Below are positions 1 to 9,676 of a DNA stretch of 64,000 nt, in pieces. Below the pieces are notes generated by a model. It saw nothing but the letters and a program-made list of their open reading frames with translations. It made no database searches and was not told where the DNA came from. A program made the position numbers and the translations under genes. This DNA comes from Mangrovimonas xylaniphaga (GTDB lineage Bacteria > Bacteroidota > Bacteroidia > Flavobacteriales > Flavobacteriaceae): the NCBI RefSeq assembly GCF_001280435.1, contig NZ_LBIP01000019.1, positions 62,001-126,000 of the forward strand. Direction: 5' to 3'. How positions within the stretch are numbered: position 1 is the first letter of the stretch; every line of letters starts with the position of its first letter.

Positions 1-1620
1 AGAATTAGTCTTCAAAATTACAAATCGAATGAGGTTCAGTTAAAATTGGGAGATGCCTATAGATTAAATAAGAACTATCAGGAAAGTTTGGATGTTTATG
101 GAACTATTGATTTTGCTAGTTTACAGGCCTTTCGGAAGGTGGTGTACTTTGAAGGCTTGGGAGATACTTATTACAACACAAAATCATATTCCAAAGCGAT
201 ATTGAATTATAAAAAGGGACTTCAGGTTGCTCAAGAGCATTTAATTACTCCAAAGGTTACGGACTTGAGTTCCAAAATTGCACAGGCTTATAATTCGCAA
301 GGGGAAGTACAAAAGGCTAAAAAATTATTTGATAATTCATTAAATCTGGCTTCGAAGGAGAATAAGAAAAGAGCGGTGGAAGAGAAAATAACCGTGGCGG
401 AATTTAATAGTGAAAACCAAAACTATTCCGATGAAATCAAGTTAAGGAAAGAGGCTCTGGACGATATATCAGATATTCAACTTCAAGATTCTATAATAGA
501 CAATGAAAGTGCGCTTACACCGCAAAAGCAGAATTATAAGATAGGAAATGCCTATTTTCTTCAGAAGGATTTTGACAGTGCCATTTCCTATTTGGAAAGA
601 AGTATCAAAGAAGCGGATGACAAGGAAGATTTGGTGGTGAAAAAGGATGCCACTCGTAAATTGTCTGATGTATATGCCGATGCAGGAGATTTTGACAAAG
701 CCAGGAAAACTTTTGAGGAGTACACCGCAGCGGTAGATGAACTTTACATTAAAAAGGAACAGGAAATTTCGCAGTTGGCACGTTTCAACAGGAGTATTAT
801 TGAAAAGCAAAATAGGATTAATAGTTTGGAAAGTGACCGACAATTATCTGAAAGTAAATACCAGCTTTCCAACGAGCGCAACAAGCGCCAACAATTGATC
901 ATTTATTCCTTGGTGTTTGGAGTTGTATTGCTTTTGGTGACGGCCTATTTCATGTTCAAATACATCAAGCAACAACGTTTGGCAAATAATTTACTGGCAT
1001 TAAAATCTTTGAGGAGTCAAATGAATCCACATTTTATTTTTAATGCTTTGAACTCGGTAAACAGTTTTATAGCCTTGAATGATGAGCGTACCGCCAACAA
1101 ATATTTAAGTGATTTTTCTTATTTGATGCGGGCTGTCCTGGAAAACAGTGAGGAAGACTTTATTCCACTGCAGAAGGAAATTGAATTACTAGAACTCTAT
1201 ACCAAATTGGAGCATTTTAGGTTCAAGGACAAGTTTGATTATAGCATTACCGTGGATGACCAAATTAATGTTGGGGATTATAAAATTCCGCCTATGTTGT
1301 TACAGCCTTATATAGAAAATGCAGTGTGGCACGGTTTGCGCTATAAAAATGAAAAAGGTCATTTATCTATTGCCATAGACAAGGTAAGCGAGGACGAAAT
1401 AGGTATTACCATTGCAGATGATGGTATAGGAAGGGAGCGTTCCAAAGCACTGAAAACGGAAAGACAACAGCAGCAAAAGAGTAAAGGGATGGACAATATC
1501 AAAAAGCGAATTTCCATTCTAAACGACATGTACAAGGATAAAATTGATGTAAGGATTGAGGACTTTCAGCAGGAAGAAGATTCAGGGACTAAAGTGGTAG
1601 TTACCCTGAAAAAGGATTAG
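1..1620 (+). CDS. TPR-containing LytS-type sensor histidine kinase (5' end outside window)
   Basis: The reading frame is open to the first base, so the true N-terminus lies outside the window. The visible part starts with several TPR-like helical repeats (roughly the first 260 residues), then a short coiled coil, one membrane segment (LIIYSLVFGVVLLLVTAYFM) and a His_kinase domain of the LytS/YehU type with the signature NPHFIFNALNSVNSFI. A HATPase region with DDGIGRERS and KGMDNIKKRI follows. In this family the His of the NPHF motif is autophosphorylated and passes phosphate to a LytTR regulator, which is the next gene 51 bp downstream. The input signal is unknown; the TPR region is probably periplasmic, as in related Bacteroidota sensors. 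Family assignment is secure, biological role is not. Confidence 0.93.
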   Translation, partial: RISLQNYKSNEVQLKLGDAYRLNKNYQESLDVYGTIDFASLQAFRKVVYFEGLGDTYYNTKSYSKAILNYKKGLQVAQEHLITPKVTDLSSKIAQAYNSQGEVQKAKKLFDNSLNLASKENKKRAVEEKITVAEFNSENQNYSDEIKLRKEALDDISDIQLQDSIIDNESALTPQKQNYKIGNAYFLQKDFDSAISYLERSIKEADDKEDLVVKKDATRKLSDVYADAGDFDKARKTFEEYTAAVDELYIKKEQEISQLARFNRSIIEKQNRINSLESDRQLSESKYQLSNERNKRQQLIIYSLVFGVVLLLVTAYFMFKYIKQQRLANNLLALKSLRSQMNPHFIFNALNSVNSFIALNDERTANKYLSDFSYLMRAVLENSEEDFIPLQKEIELLELYTKLEHFRFKDKFDYSITVDDQINVGDYKIPPMLLQPYIENAVWHGLRYKNEKGHLSIAIDKVSEDEIGITIADDGIGRERSKALKTERQQQQKSKGMDNIKKRISILNDMYKDKIDVRIEDFQQEEDSGTKVVVTLKKD

Positions 1621-1671
1621 GACGATTAAAGTACATCTCATAAGATATAAAAACAACCAAATTCTAGCATT

Positions 1672-2406
1672 ATGAAACTAAGAGCCATTATTGTTGAGGA
1701 CGAAGAGACCAGCAGGGAGATTTTAAAGAATTATCTAAAAAAGTATTGTCCCAATGTGGAAGTTTTAGGTGAAGCAGCCAATGTTGAGGAAGCGCTGGTG
1801 TTGATAAGAAATCAAGCTTTGGATTTGGTGTTTTTGGATGTTGAAATGCCGTATGGTAATGCTTTCGATTTATTGGATAGGGTAGGAGATATTAGCTTTG
1901 AAACAGTATTTGTTACGGCTTACAATCATTATGCCATCGATGCCTTAAATGCCCATGCGTCTTATTATTTGATGAAACCGGTTTCTATAGACGAACTTAT
2001 CAAAGCGGTAGACTATGTTACCGAAGTAAAAACGAAGGAAAATGCACTACAAGATCAGGTGTTGGTTCCTAAAACCAATGGGGTTAATGGGAAGATTACA
2101 ATACCCCAACAGGATGGGTTTGAAGTTTTAAATACAGCCAATATTTTGTACTGCAAAGCCGATGACAATTACACTGAAATTTACCTTGATAACAACCGAA
2201 AAAAACTGGTAAGTAAAACGCTAAAATACTTTGAGGATGCCCTAATAGGTAGTAGTTTTGTAAGAGTCCATAAAAGCTATTTAGTGAATATAAATGAAGT
2301 CACTAAATATGTAAAAGGGAAGGGAGGAAGTGTTGTGTTGAGCAATGGTAAGGAAATCATGGTTTCGGCCTCCAAAAAATCAGATCTGCTATCTTATTTT
2401 AAATAA
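1672..2406 (+). CDS. LytTR-family response regulator
   Basis: A 244-aa two-domain regulator. An N-terminal receiver domain (about residues 1-120) has the acidic pair EDEE, the phospho-acceptor Asp in DLVFLDVEMP, Thr in VFVTAYN and Lys in YYLMKPV. A C-terminal LytTR DNA-binding domain (about 140-244) contains ILYCKADDNYTEIYL and FVRVHKSYLVNI. It follows the LytS-type kinase by 51 bp on the same strand and is almost certainly its partner. Target genes cannot be inferred from the window. Confidence 0.95.
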   Translation: MKLRAIIVEDEETSREILKNYLKKYCPNVEVLGEAANVEEALVLIRNQALDLVFLDVEMPYGNAFDLLDRVGDISFETVFVTAYNHYAIDALNAHASYYLMKPVSIDELIKAVDYVTEVKTKENALQDQVLVPKTNGVNGKITIPQQDGFEVLNTANILYCKADDNYTEIYLDNNRKKLVSKTLKYFEDALIGSSFVRVHKSYLVNINEVTKYVKGKGGSVVLSNGKEIMVSASKKSDLLSYFK

Positions 2407-2441
2407 TTCTACGTTTTTTAAACGTCATCAAATAAAAAAAT

Positions 2442-2960
2442 ATGCCAGTTATAAAACCCGTAAACGGAAGGTTTCCTCAGGTTCCTGAGGATTGTTTTGT
2501 GGCCGAAAATGCCACAATTGTTGGAGAGGTGAGCATGGGCTCGCAATGTAGTGTTTGGTTCAATGCGGTGATTCGCGGAGATGTTCATTTTATAAAAATG
2601 GGGGATAAGGTAAACATCCAGGATGGTGCTGTAATTCATGCCACTTATCAAAAGTCACCTACAACTATCGGGAACAATGTGTCCATTGGACATAACGCCA
2701 TTGTTCATGGTTGTACTGTTCACGATAATGTGTTGATTGGTATGGGAAGCATTGTGATGGATGATTGTGTGATTGAAAGTAACAGTATCATTGCTGCTGG
2801 TGCTGTGGTGACCAAAAATACGGTAGTGGAATCGGGGAGTATTTATGCCGGTGTTCCCGCTAAAAAAGTTAAGGATATCAGCGAAGATTTAATTTCCGGA
2901 GAAATTGATAGAATTGCCAACAATTACGTGAAATACTCTAGCTGGTTCCAAGAGGCCTAA
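2442..2960 (+). CDS. gamma-carbonic anhydrase-like hexapeptide-repeat protein
   Basis: A 172-aa left-handed beta-helix protein of the gamma-CA/PaaY/YrdA family, built from hexapeptide repeats (e.g. IGNNVSIGHNAIVHG, VLIGMGSIVMD). The conserved histidines expected to bind metal at trimer interfaces are visible in VIHAT and IGHNAIVHG, and RGD occurs in the usual place (VIRGDVHFI). Members are metal-dependent trimers; some are active carbonic anhydrases and others have unclear roles, so activity is not claimed. It ends 4 bp into the stop of the convergent murI gene. Confidence 0.9.
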   Translation: MPVIKPVNGRFPQVPEDCFVAENATIVGEVSMGSQCSVWFNAVIRGDVHFIKMGDKVNIQDGAVIHATYQKSPTTIGNNVSIGHNAIVHGCTVHDNVLIGMGSIVMDDCVIESNSIIAAGAVVTKNTVVESGSIYAGVPAKKVKDISEDLISGEIDRIANNYVKYSSWFQEA

Positions 2961-3736
2961 AGTGAAATGTGCTGGACTTTGTAGTTCTCTCCTAACAGCG
3001 ATTCCATGACTTGAGGTGTTCCTGTTGTGTAGAAATCGTAGGACGTTTTTGTAGGTTCAGTATTTAATAAATGGTGCTGTTGCAGGATGGCCTTGGTTTG
3101 TCTTGCGACAGCTGCACCCGAATCGATGATTTTAACCGATTTAGGAAGGATTTGAAGCAGTAACGGCATCAAATAGGGGTAATGGGTGCAACCTAGCACC
3201 AAATAGTCTACATTGGCATCTATCATAGGTTGCAAATATCCTTTCAATAAGGCTTCCATTTCTTCAGAATCCATCTTTCCACTTTCAATCAATTCAACAA
3301 TGCCATCTCCAACTTGTTCAATAACATTTATGCCATTGCTGTATAGATTGGTAGTGGTATGAAAAAGTTCGCTTGAAAGTGTTCCCTTGGTTGCCAAAAT
3401 ACCAACTGCTTTGGTATGGGTATTTAGCGAAGCAGGTTTGATGGCAGGTTCAATTCCTATAAATGGCACATCAAAGGTACTGCGAAGCAATTTGATGGCA
3501 TTTGTCGTAGCCGTGTTGCAGGCCACCACAATGAGTTTACTTCCTTTGTTTAATAGGAATTCTGTGTTTTTAAAACTAAGGTCTATGATCTGTTGTTTGG
3601 TTTTGGTGCCATAGGGAGCGTTGCTGCTATCAGCCAAATAGATGGTGTTTTCATCGGGCAAGAGCAACTGGATCTCTTTCCAAATAGAAGTTCCGCCAAC
3701 ACCGGAATCGAATATACCAATAGGTTGTTTACTCAT
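2957..3736 (-). CDS. murI: glutamate racemase
   Basis: A 259-aa enzyme that interconverts L- and D-glutamate to supply D-Glu for peptidoglycan. The family signatures are clear: FDSGVGG near the N-terminus, the first catalytic Cys in VVACNTATTNA and the second in LVLGCTHYPYL, with His next to it. Length is normal. It is the last gene of the minus-strand envelope cluster; a terminator-like hairpin separates it by about 14 bp from the Skp-like gene upstream, so it is either read through or has a very short leader. Confidence 0.97.
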   Translation of the reverse strand: MSKQPIGIFDSGVGGTSIWKEIQLLLPDENTIYLADSSNAPYGTKTKQQIIDLSFKNTEFLLNKGSKLIVVACNTATTNAIKLLRSTFDVPFIGIEPAIKPASLNTHTKAVGILATKGTLSSELFHTTTNLYSNGINVIEQVGDGIVELIESGKMDSEEMEALLKGYLQPMIDANVDYLVLGCTHYPYLMPLLLQILPKSVKIIDSGAAVARQTKAILQQHHLLNTEPTKTSYDFYTTGTPQVMESLLGENYKVQHISL

Positions 3737-3750
3737 CGATACAAAAATAA

Positions 3751-3780
3751 AAAAGCCGCTTAGGTAAAGCGGCTTTTTTT
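3751..3780 (-). terminator. hairpin terminator between skp-like gene and murI
   Basis: An inverted repeat AAAAAGCCGCT / AGCGGCTTTTT with a short loop (TAGGTAA region), flanked by A and T tracts so it could terminate in either direction. It lies just after the stop of the minus-strand Skp-like gene and only about 14 bp before the murI start, so it may act as a partial terminator inside the cluster. Confidence 0.75.
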
Positions 3781-3798
3781 AATTTTTTTGTGAATGGC

Positions 3799-4308
3799 TT
3801 AGAAACCTAATTCTTTCTTAACGTCTGGTAAAAGGTCTTTGCCATCAGCAACCAATACGCCTCCACCTTGAGTAGAATCTAACACGTAGTTGAAACCTTG
3901 AGCTTTTGCTACTTTTTGGATGGCAGCTTTTGCTTTATCGAAAATTGGCTTCAATAATTCAGCTTCTTTCTTTTGAAGGTCTTGTTGTGCTTGCGCTTGA
4001 TATTGACGAATGCTTTGCTCCATAGTTTGTACTTCTTGAGCTCTTTTAGCGTTTTCTTCGTCTGTTTTGGTGTCTACTTCAGCTTGGTATTGCTTCATTT
4101 TGTTTTGAAGCTCTGTAGCCATGGTTTTAATTTCAGCCTCGTAAGTCTTAGTTAGTTTTTCAATTTCTGCTTGAGCAGTTTTCATTTCCGGCATTGCTTC
4201 AACTAAGTCAGTTGTGTTAATATGAGCAACTTTACTTTGTGCAACTGAGAAACTCGTAGCTCCAACAAAAAGTACGGCTGCAAATAAAAGGGTCTTAAAT
4301 TGTTTCAT
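3799..4308 (-). CDS. OmpH/Skp family periplasmic chaperone
   Basis: A 169-aa protein with a cleavable signal peptide (FKTLLFAAVLFVGATSFSVAQ) and a mature Skp/OmpH domain: an N-terminal strand (SKVAHINTTDLVEAMPE), long charged helices rich in Lys, Glu and Gln (tentacles), and the C-terminal FNYVLDSTQGGGVLVADG part of the oligomerisation core. Skp trimers hold unfolded outer-membrane proteins for delivery to BamA, which is encoded in the same cluster. It is the shorter of two tandem Skp paralogues. Confidence 0.93.
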   Translation of the reverse strand: MKQFKTLLFAAVLFVGATSFSVAQSKVAHINTTDLVEAMPEMKTAQAEIEKLTKTYEAEIKTMATELQNKMKQYQAEVDTKTDEENAKRAQEVQTMEQSIRQYQAQAQQDLQKKEAELLKPIFDKAKAAIQKVAKAQGFNYVLDSTQGGGVLVADGKDLLPDVKKELGF

Positions 4309-4348
4309 TTTTAAAGTATTACGTGTTTAAATATTAATGTTATTGTGG

Positions 4349-5398
4349 TTAATTTCCTGTACTATCTTTTGCTTTTGTTTGTTCTTCCCGTTCTTTCTTG
4401 GCCTTTTCACGTTCAGCCAGAATGCGTTGACGGCGTTCTTCAAGCTCTTTTTGGCGAGCTTCTCTTTCGGTTAATTTTTGTTGTCTTTTTTCTTCAGCAA
4501 TTTGTTCAGCGGTTTTTTCTCCCGTTTCACTTTGCTCACTTCCATTTTCATCTACATTGTCGCTGCCTTCTTTTTGGGCATCACTGTCCTTTTCGGTAGG
4601 TTTTCCAGTTTTTGCAGCTCTTATACTATCTCTTTCAGCTTTGGCTTTGGCTCTTTCTTCCAAGATTTTTTGTCTTCTAGCTTCGGCAGCAGCTTCTAGA
4701 GAGTCGCGTCTTTTTTGTTGCGCAGCTTTTCGGTCTTCAATTTCTTTTGCCTTTGCGGCCTGTTTGGCTTCCAAGGCTGCTTCACGCTCTTCCAACTCTT
4801 CATTGATTTCCGGTACCACCTCTTCATCTTCTGCAGCTCTACGCTCTGCTCTGTTTTGAGCTTGGGTACGTTTGGATGCTCTCGTGATGCTTCGGATGAC
4901 CAATTCACTGATGTCATATCTTTCGGCAGAGTACAGCATTACCAAATCGGCTGACTTATCAAATACGAAATCGTACTTTTTATTGGCTGCAATTTCCTGA
5001 ACCGCGGCAAATATCTGGTCTTGGATAGGCTGAATCAATTGGCGCTTTTGCGTAATCAAATCGCCTTCCGGTCCAAAACGTTTTTGTTGATAATCTAAGA
5101 TTTCCTGTTCTTCAAATGAAATGTCTTCCAAACGTTCTTCGTAAAGTTCTTTGGTAAGAAGGACACGCTCATTGTCGAGTTGTTTCTTTTTTTGATCCAC
5201 CACATTCAAACGTTGCTCGATTTCTGCTTTCCACTCCTGAGCCTTTTTTTCCAATTGATTTGAAGCTTCTTGATATTCGGGAACGTTTTCCAAGATGTAT
5301 TCGGTATCTATGTAGGCAACTCGCACACCTCTCTGGGCGTTGGAGACCAAGCTACTTAGACCTATCATTATCATTAAAAAAAGAACTCTATACTTCAT
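4349..5398 (-). CDS. OmpH/Skp-like protein with a long charged C-terminal extension
   Basis: A 349-aa protein. A signal peptide (ends near LVSNAQ) is followed by a complete OmpH/Skp domain (about residues 25-180: VRVAYIDTEYILENVPEY ... KYDFVFDKSADLVMLYS). A roughly 165-residue tail is extremely rich in Glu, Lys, Arg and Ala, low in complexity and predicted to be coiled coil or extended helix. Ordinary Skp is about 160 aa, so the tail roughly doubles it. It lies between bamA and the short Skp gene, consistent with outer-membrane protein biogenesis. The function of the tail is unknown. Confidence 0.9.
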   Translation of the reverse strand: MKYRVLFLMIMIGLSSLVSNAQRGVRVAYIDTEYILENVPEYQEASNQLEKKAQEWKAEIEQRLNVVDQKKKQLDNERVLLTKELYEERLEDISFEEQEILDYQQKRFGPEGDLITQKRQLIQPIQDQIFAAVQEIAANKKYDFVFDKSADLVMLYSAERYDISELVIRSITRASKRTQAQNRAERRAAEDEEVVPEINEELEEREAALEAKQAAKAKEIEDRKAAQQKRRDSLEAAAEARRQKILEERAKAKAERDSIRAAKTGKPTEKDSDAQKEGSDNVDENGSEQSETGEKTAEQIAEEKRQQKLTEREARQKELEERRQRILAEREKAKKEREEQTKAKDSTGN

Positions 5399-5570
5399 CT
5401 GTTGTTGTTTTGTGATTTATTGATCTTTTCTCTAAACCTTTAAAATGACAGATTTTGTGTTGATTCCGCCATTTGAATTTAGCTTTTCCAAATTAACGAA
5501 ATATATTCTGAAAAATTTTAACAGTCATGCTAAATCCTTCTGACAGATATTAGAAAATATCATGCCAAAG

Positions 5571-8174
5571 TTAAAATTGTTGACCAATAATAAAGTGCGT
5601 TTCCCAACCATTGCTTCCAGTGGAACCAGGTACAGGATCAAATCCGTAACCGAAATCAATTCCTAACAATCCGAAAGCAGGCATAAAAATACGCAATCCT
5701 GCACCAGCAGAACGTTTAAGTTCAAACGGGTTGTAGCTTTGGAATTCGCTAAACGCTGCTCCACCTTCGGCAAACATAAGGGCATATATTTTTGCCTGTG
5801 CACCCAAAGTGATAGGGTAACGTAATTCCAAAGAAAACTTGTTATAGATAGAAGCACCATCATCTGTAATGGAACCATCTTCTTCAACTGGTCTGATAGA
5901 TTGGTTTGGATATCCTCTTAATTGAATGATCTCTCTACCGTCCAAAGAGTAGTTTCCTAAACCATCTCCACCAAGGAAGAAACGCTCAAAAGGAATAATT
6001 CCTCTGTCTTGGTTGTAGGCTCCTAGGAAACCAAATTCCAACCCTGAACGTAATACCAATTTGTCAACGATACGCGTATACCAATCTCCTTTAAACTTTA
6101 TTTTGTAGTACTCCAACCAATTGAAACGTTGTTGGTCAATTTCCGCTATACGGGCTGCGTCATCTGAATCTGTTGGATCCAAAGAATCGCGCTCATCTTT
6201 AAGTTCTGCATAGTCTACTTTGCTGAACAATGAATACGGAGGAGATAATTTTGCAGTAATGGCAAAACTAGAACCTCCCATTGGGTAGATTGGGTCGGTA
6301 TAAGTGTTGTTTCGGCTCAAACCAATAGTGTAGGCAAAACCGTTTGAATATCCGTCTCCAAAGGTAAATAACCCCGTGTTGTAATTCTTTAAGTCGTAAT
6401 GTTGGAAACTTAAAGCTTGAGACAAGTGGAAGTAATCATCCGGAACAGATAAACGTTTAGAAAGCCCAACAGAAACCCCTGTAATGTTAAAACGTTTGTT
6501 CTTGTCGGCATCTCTTGTTTCATAGTTGTACAAGAATTGCTTTGTGTGTGAGATAGAGGTAGAGAACTGTAATGGACGTTTTCCTCCTAACCATGGCTCG
6601 GAAAATGAGAAACTATAGGTTTGGTAAAATCTACTGGCTTGTAAGCGTAAGGCCAAACTTTGTCCATCTCCCATTGGAACCGGCTTATAGGCATCTTTGT
6701 TGAAGATGTTTCTCATGGAGAAGTTGTTGAACGATAATCCTAAGGTTCCAATGAAACCTCCACCACCATAACCTCCTTGAAGTTCAATTTGGCTGGATCC
6801 TTTTTCTACAACTTGATATTCTATATCCACCGTACCATCTACGGTATTGAAGTTTTTCATGTTTGGGGTAATCTGCTGTGCATCGAAGAAGCCCAACTGC
6901 CCAAGTTCACGAATGGTTCTGATCACATTTTCCTTACTGTACAATTGCCCCGGTTTGGTACGCAATTCACGGTAGATAACGCGGTCATTGGTTTTGTCAT
7001 TTCCGGATACGGAAACTTCGTTGAAATAAGCTGGTTTTCCTTCGGAAATTCTTATTTCCATATCGATGATGTTCCCGTCGGCACTTACTTCAACAGGGTT
7101 GATTGTAGAGAACAAATACCCTGTGTTTTGATATTGGTTTGTAATGTCCAAACCGTCTGGTTTGGTATCGTCGGCAATACGCTTTCTCAATTCCACACCA
7201 TTGTAAGTGTCTCCTTCTTTAATTCTAAGGATGCTGTGCAGTTGCTCGTCGGTGTACACACTGTTTCCAACAAAGGTGATTTTTCCGAATTTGTACTGTT
7301 CACCCTCTTCCAAATCGATTAATAAGGAAATGGTTTTGTCGTTATTGTAGATGATGGAATCCGAGATGATTCTGGCATCTCTATATCCATTTTCTTTGTA
7401 TTTATCGATTACGCTTACAAGGTCTTCTTTATAGTCGGCATCAATAAATTTGGAACGTTTTAACACCCTAATAAAGTTCTTTTGTTTGGTGTTTTTCATT
7501 GCTTTTCTAAGCTTTTCGTCCGCAATTTTGTCATTGCCAGTAAACTCGATGCTCTTAACTTTTACTTTTTGCCCCTTGTCGATGTTAACCAACATATCGA
7601 CACGGCTTTTTTGGATGGAATCCTGAACTTCCTTAGTGATTACGTTCACTTTGGTGTTCAAAAATCCGTCCTTTTTATATTTGGAAGTCAGGTAGTTTCT
7701 TGTGGTGGTGATAAGGTTTTCGGTAACCTTAACCCCTTTGGTCAACTTGTTTTCGTTGATGACTTCTTCTTTTTTTGATTTCTTGATACCGTTGATAGTA
7801 ACTTCATTAAGTTCTGGTAAATCCACTAAGTGGATCTCCAAATAGGCCAAATTACCTTCGGTTTTTACTAAATAAATATCAATGCTGCTGAAAAGGTTGG
7901 AGTCCCAAAGCTTTTTAATGGCTTTAGAGATATTTTCACCAGGAATGGTAACTTCTTCACCTTTTCTTAAGCCAGAATAAGAGATTACGGTATTGGCACT
8001 AAAGTTAGTGTCTCCAGTTACGGAAATGTCTTCAATGATGTAGGATGTACCAGTGTTGAAATTGTTTTGAGCTGTGTTTACACTTGAACAGAAAAGAAAT
8101 AGTGCAATAAAAATTGAATGTAGGTATGTTTTCAAAAGTAGTTTCTTAGCTAAGTTGTTCACTGGTTTTTCCAA
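5571..8174 (-). CDS. bamA: outer-membrane protein assembly factor BamA
   Basis: An 867-aa Omp85 protein: a hydrophobic leader (SIFIALFLFCSSVNTAQ), about five POTRA domains (approximately residues 45-460, with repeated ITFVGN / VNINGI-type strands), and a C-terminal 16-strand barrel ending in FIIGQQF, with aromatic Phe last as expected for an outer-membrane barrel. BamA is the essential insertase for outer-membrane proteins. Its start overlaps the end of uppS by 29 bp, suggesting translational coupling. The chosen ATG gives an unusually long N-terminal leader, but no better ATG is present nearby. Confidence 0.96.
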   Translation of the reverse strand: MEKPVNNLAKKLLLKTYLHSIFIALFLFCSSVNTAQNNFNTGTSYIIEDISVTGDTNFSANTVISYSGLRKGEEVTIPGENISKAIKKLWDSNLFSSIDIYLVKTEGNLAYLEIHLVDLPELNEVTINGIKKSKKEEVINENKLTKGVKVTENLITTTRNYLTSKYKKDGFLNTKVNVITKEVQDSIQKSRVDMLVNIDKGQKVKVKSIEFTGNDKIADEKLRKAMKNTKQKNFIRVLKRSKFIDADYKEDLVSVIDKYKENGYRDARIISDSIIYNNDKTISLLIDLEEGEQYKFGKITFVGNSVYTDEQLHSILRIKEGDTYNGVELRKRIADDTKPDGLDITNQYQNTGYLFSTINPVEVSADGNIIDMEIRISEGKPAYFNEVSVSGNDKTNDRVIYRELRTKPGQLYSKENVIRTIRELGQLGFFDAQQITPNMKNFNTVDGTVDIEYQVVEKGSSQIELQGGYGGGGFIGTLGLSFNNFSMRNIFNKDAYKPVPMGDGQSLALRLQASRFYQTYSFSFSEPWLGGKRPLQFSTSISHTKQFLYNYETRDADKNKRFNITGVSVGLSKRLSVPDDYFHLSQALSFQHYDLKNYNTGLFTFGDGYSNGFAYTIGLSRNNTYTDPIYPMGGSSFAITAKLSPPYSLFSKVDYAELKDERDSLDPTDSDDAARIAEIDQQRFNWLEYYKIKFKGDWYTRIVDKLVLRSGLEFGFLGAYNQDRGIIPFERFFLGGDGLGNYSLDGREIIQLRGYPNQSIRPVEEDGSITDDGASIYNKFSLELRYPITLGAQAKIYALMFAEGGAAFSEFQSYNPFELKRSAGAGLRIFMPAFGLLGIDFGYGFDPVPGSTGSNGWETHFIIGQQF

Positions 8175-8886
8175 ATCGTCGTTCTCTGTTTTGATAATTG
8201 ATCAAAGCCTCATATAAATCTTCCTTGCTGAAATCAGGCCACAATATATCGGTAAAATATAATTCGGCATAAGCAATTTGCCACAATAGGAAATTGCTTA
8301 TTCTCTGCTCCCCACTAGTCCTAATAAGCAGGTCTACATCAGGCAAATTTTGCGTGTAAAGATGCTTATTTATAATTGATTCGTCAATAGTTTCGGGAGA
8401 AATTATATTATTTTTAACGTTATCCGCTATTTTTTTAACCACACTCACCAATTCTTCCCTAGAGCCATAGCTTAAAGCCAAAGTAAGGGTCATTCTTGAA
8501 TTTTCTTTGGTTTTGTCAATAACTTCCAAAAGTTCCGCCTTGGCATTGGTTGGAAGGTCATTCAAATTTCCAATGGCATTAAGGCGTATGTTGTTGTTTT
8601 GTAGGGTGTTTATTTCCTTCTTGAGGGACTTAACCAAAAGCTTCATCAGGGTTTGTACTTCCAGTTTTGGTCGGTTCCAATTTTCGGTAGAAAATGCATA
8701 CAGGGTTAGGTTTTCAATGCCAAGTTCGGCACTGGCCTCTACAACCTGTCGTACCGCTTTGGTGCCGTTTTCGTGCCCTACGGCTCTTAAAAATCCTTGT
8801 TGTTTTGCCCATCGGCCATTACCATCCATGATAATGGCGACATGTTTGGGAAGTTTGTTGGTGTTTATTTGGTCTTTTCTACTCAT
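8146..8886 (-). CDS. uppS: isoprenyl (undecaprenyl) diphosphate synthase
   Basis: A 246-aa cis-prenyltransferase making the C55 lipid carrier for cell-wall synthesis. Signatures: HVAIIMDGNGRWAKQQG with catalytic Asp, LTLYAFSTENW, and DLLIRTSGEQRISNFLLWQIAYAEL near the C-terminus. A longer frame runs upstream to 8979, but it overlaps the DUF6089 gene and is unlike the family. The start MSRKDQ at 8886 is 1 nt after the preceding stop and matches the usual family length. It is part of the envelope cluster with bamA. Confidence 0.96.
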   Translation of the reverse strand: MSRKDQINTNKLPKHVAIIMDGNGRWAKQQGFLRAVGHENGTKAVRQVVEASAELGIENLTLYAFSTENWNRPKLEVQTLMKLLVKSLKKEINTLQNNNIRLNAIGNLNDLPTNAKAELLEVIDKTKENSRMTLTLALSYGSREELVSVVKKIADNVKNNIISPETIDESIINKHLYTQNLPDVDLLIRTSGEQRISNFLLWQIAYAELYFTDILWPDFSKEDLYEALINYQNRERRFGKTSEQLS

Positions 8887-8887
8887 T

Positions 8888-9577
8888 TTAAAAATTACAA
8901 TAACAAGGTTTTTGCCCAAACGTATAGGTAAGGGTGATTCCTGAAAACACATACCAATCGTTACTGTTTGTATTTCCAAATCCTAGATTGCTGTCATTGT
9001 CAAAGTCTGGAACACTACCATCCAATTCATCCGAAAAGGTATAACGAGCGCCAACTTCCAGGGCTAATACAAAGCTGCTAGTAATGTTGGTTTTTATACC
9101 AAGGGTGATAGGGATTCCAAATGCCCAACTGCTGGTGCCCTCTTCAACAAGGTCACCATTGGACAAGAAATAAAAATTATCGTGTTTTGCCACACTCATC
9201 CCTGTAAAAAGGTAAGGTGTTACTTGTGTGCCACTTTCGTGAAGGTTGAAGTCGAAAAAGGTGAATTCCATCCCACCAGCTATTTCTAAAAGTCCGTTGG
9301 AGAAAGCAAAACCTCTTTCCTTACGTCTTGGGTCATCCGATTTATTGTCGTCGGCTTCCAAATCAGTATAGATTAACGATAGTCTAAAGGAATGCCTAGG
9401 GCTGCGGTTCCACTTTACAATGCCCCCAAAAGCAGGTGAATTTGGAGAGATGTAATTGGTTGCGCCAACATCGCCAATAAAGTTGCTGCCTCCCGCAAAT
9501 ACCCCAACCTCATAAATTTGAGCACTTAGGGACTGTGAAAGAAACATGCTTAAAAAAAGGAGAATTAAATACCTCAT
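8888..9577 (-). CDS. DUF6089-type outer-membrane beta-barrel protein
   Basis: A 229-aa protein with a signal peptide (ILLFLSMFLSQSLSAQ) and a mature part of alternating amphipathic strands typical of an 8-stranded outer-membrane barrel: YEVGVFAGGSNFIGDVG at the start and ITLTYTFGQK near the end. Bacteroidota proteins with this opening, placed directly upstream of uppS-bamA, are classed as DUF6089; their role is unknown but the context suggests the envelope. The stop is 1 nt before uppS. Confidence 0.85.
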   Translation of the reverse strand: MRYLILLFLSMFLSQSLSAQIYEVGVFAGGSNFIGDVGATNYISPNSPAFGGIVKWNRSPRHSFRLSLIYTDLEADDNKSDDPRRKERGFAFSNGLLEIAGGMEFTFFDFNLHESGTQVTPYLFTGMSVAKHDNFYFLSNGDLVEEGTSSWAFGIPITLGIKTNITSSFVLALEVGARYTFSDELDGSVPDFDNDSNLGFGNTNSNDWYVFSGITLTYTFGQKPCYCNF

Positions 9578-9676
9578 AGGTTTTTCAAAGTTTGCAAATA
9601 TAATAAATATGATTAGCCTATAACAATTTGAAACAAATTGTCTTACAGTTAAACAGTATTTACAGGGATTTATTGC

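Noticed and set aside
4557-4954. Long frames opposite the OmpH-like tail (plus strand)
   Set aside because: They mirror the low-complexity Glu/Lys codons of the minus-strand gene and have no independent support.
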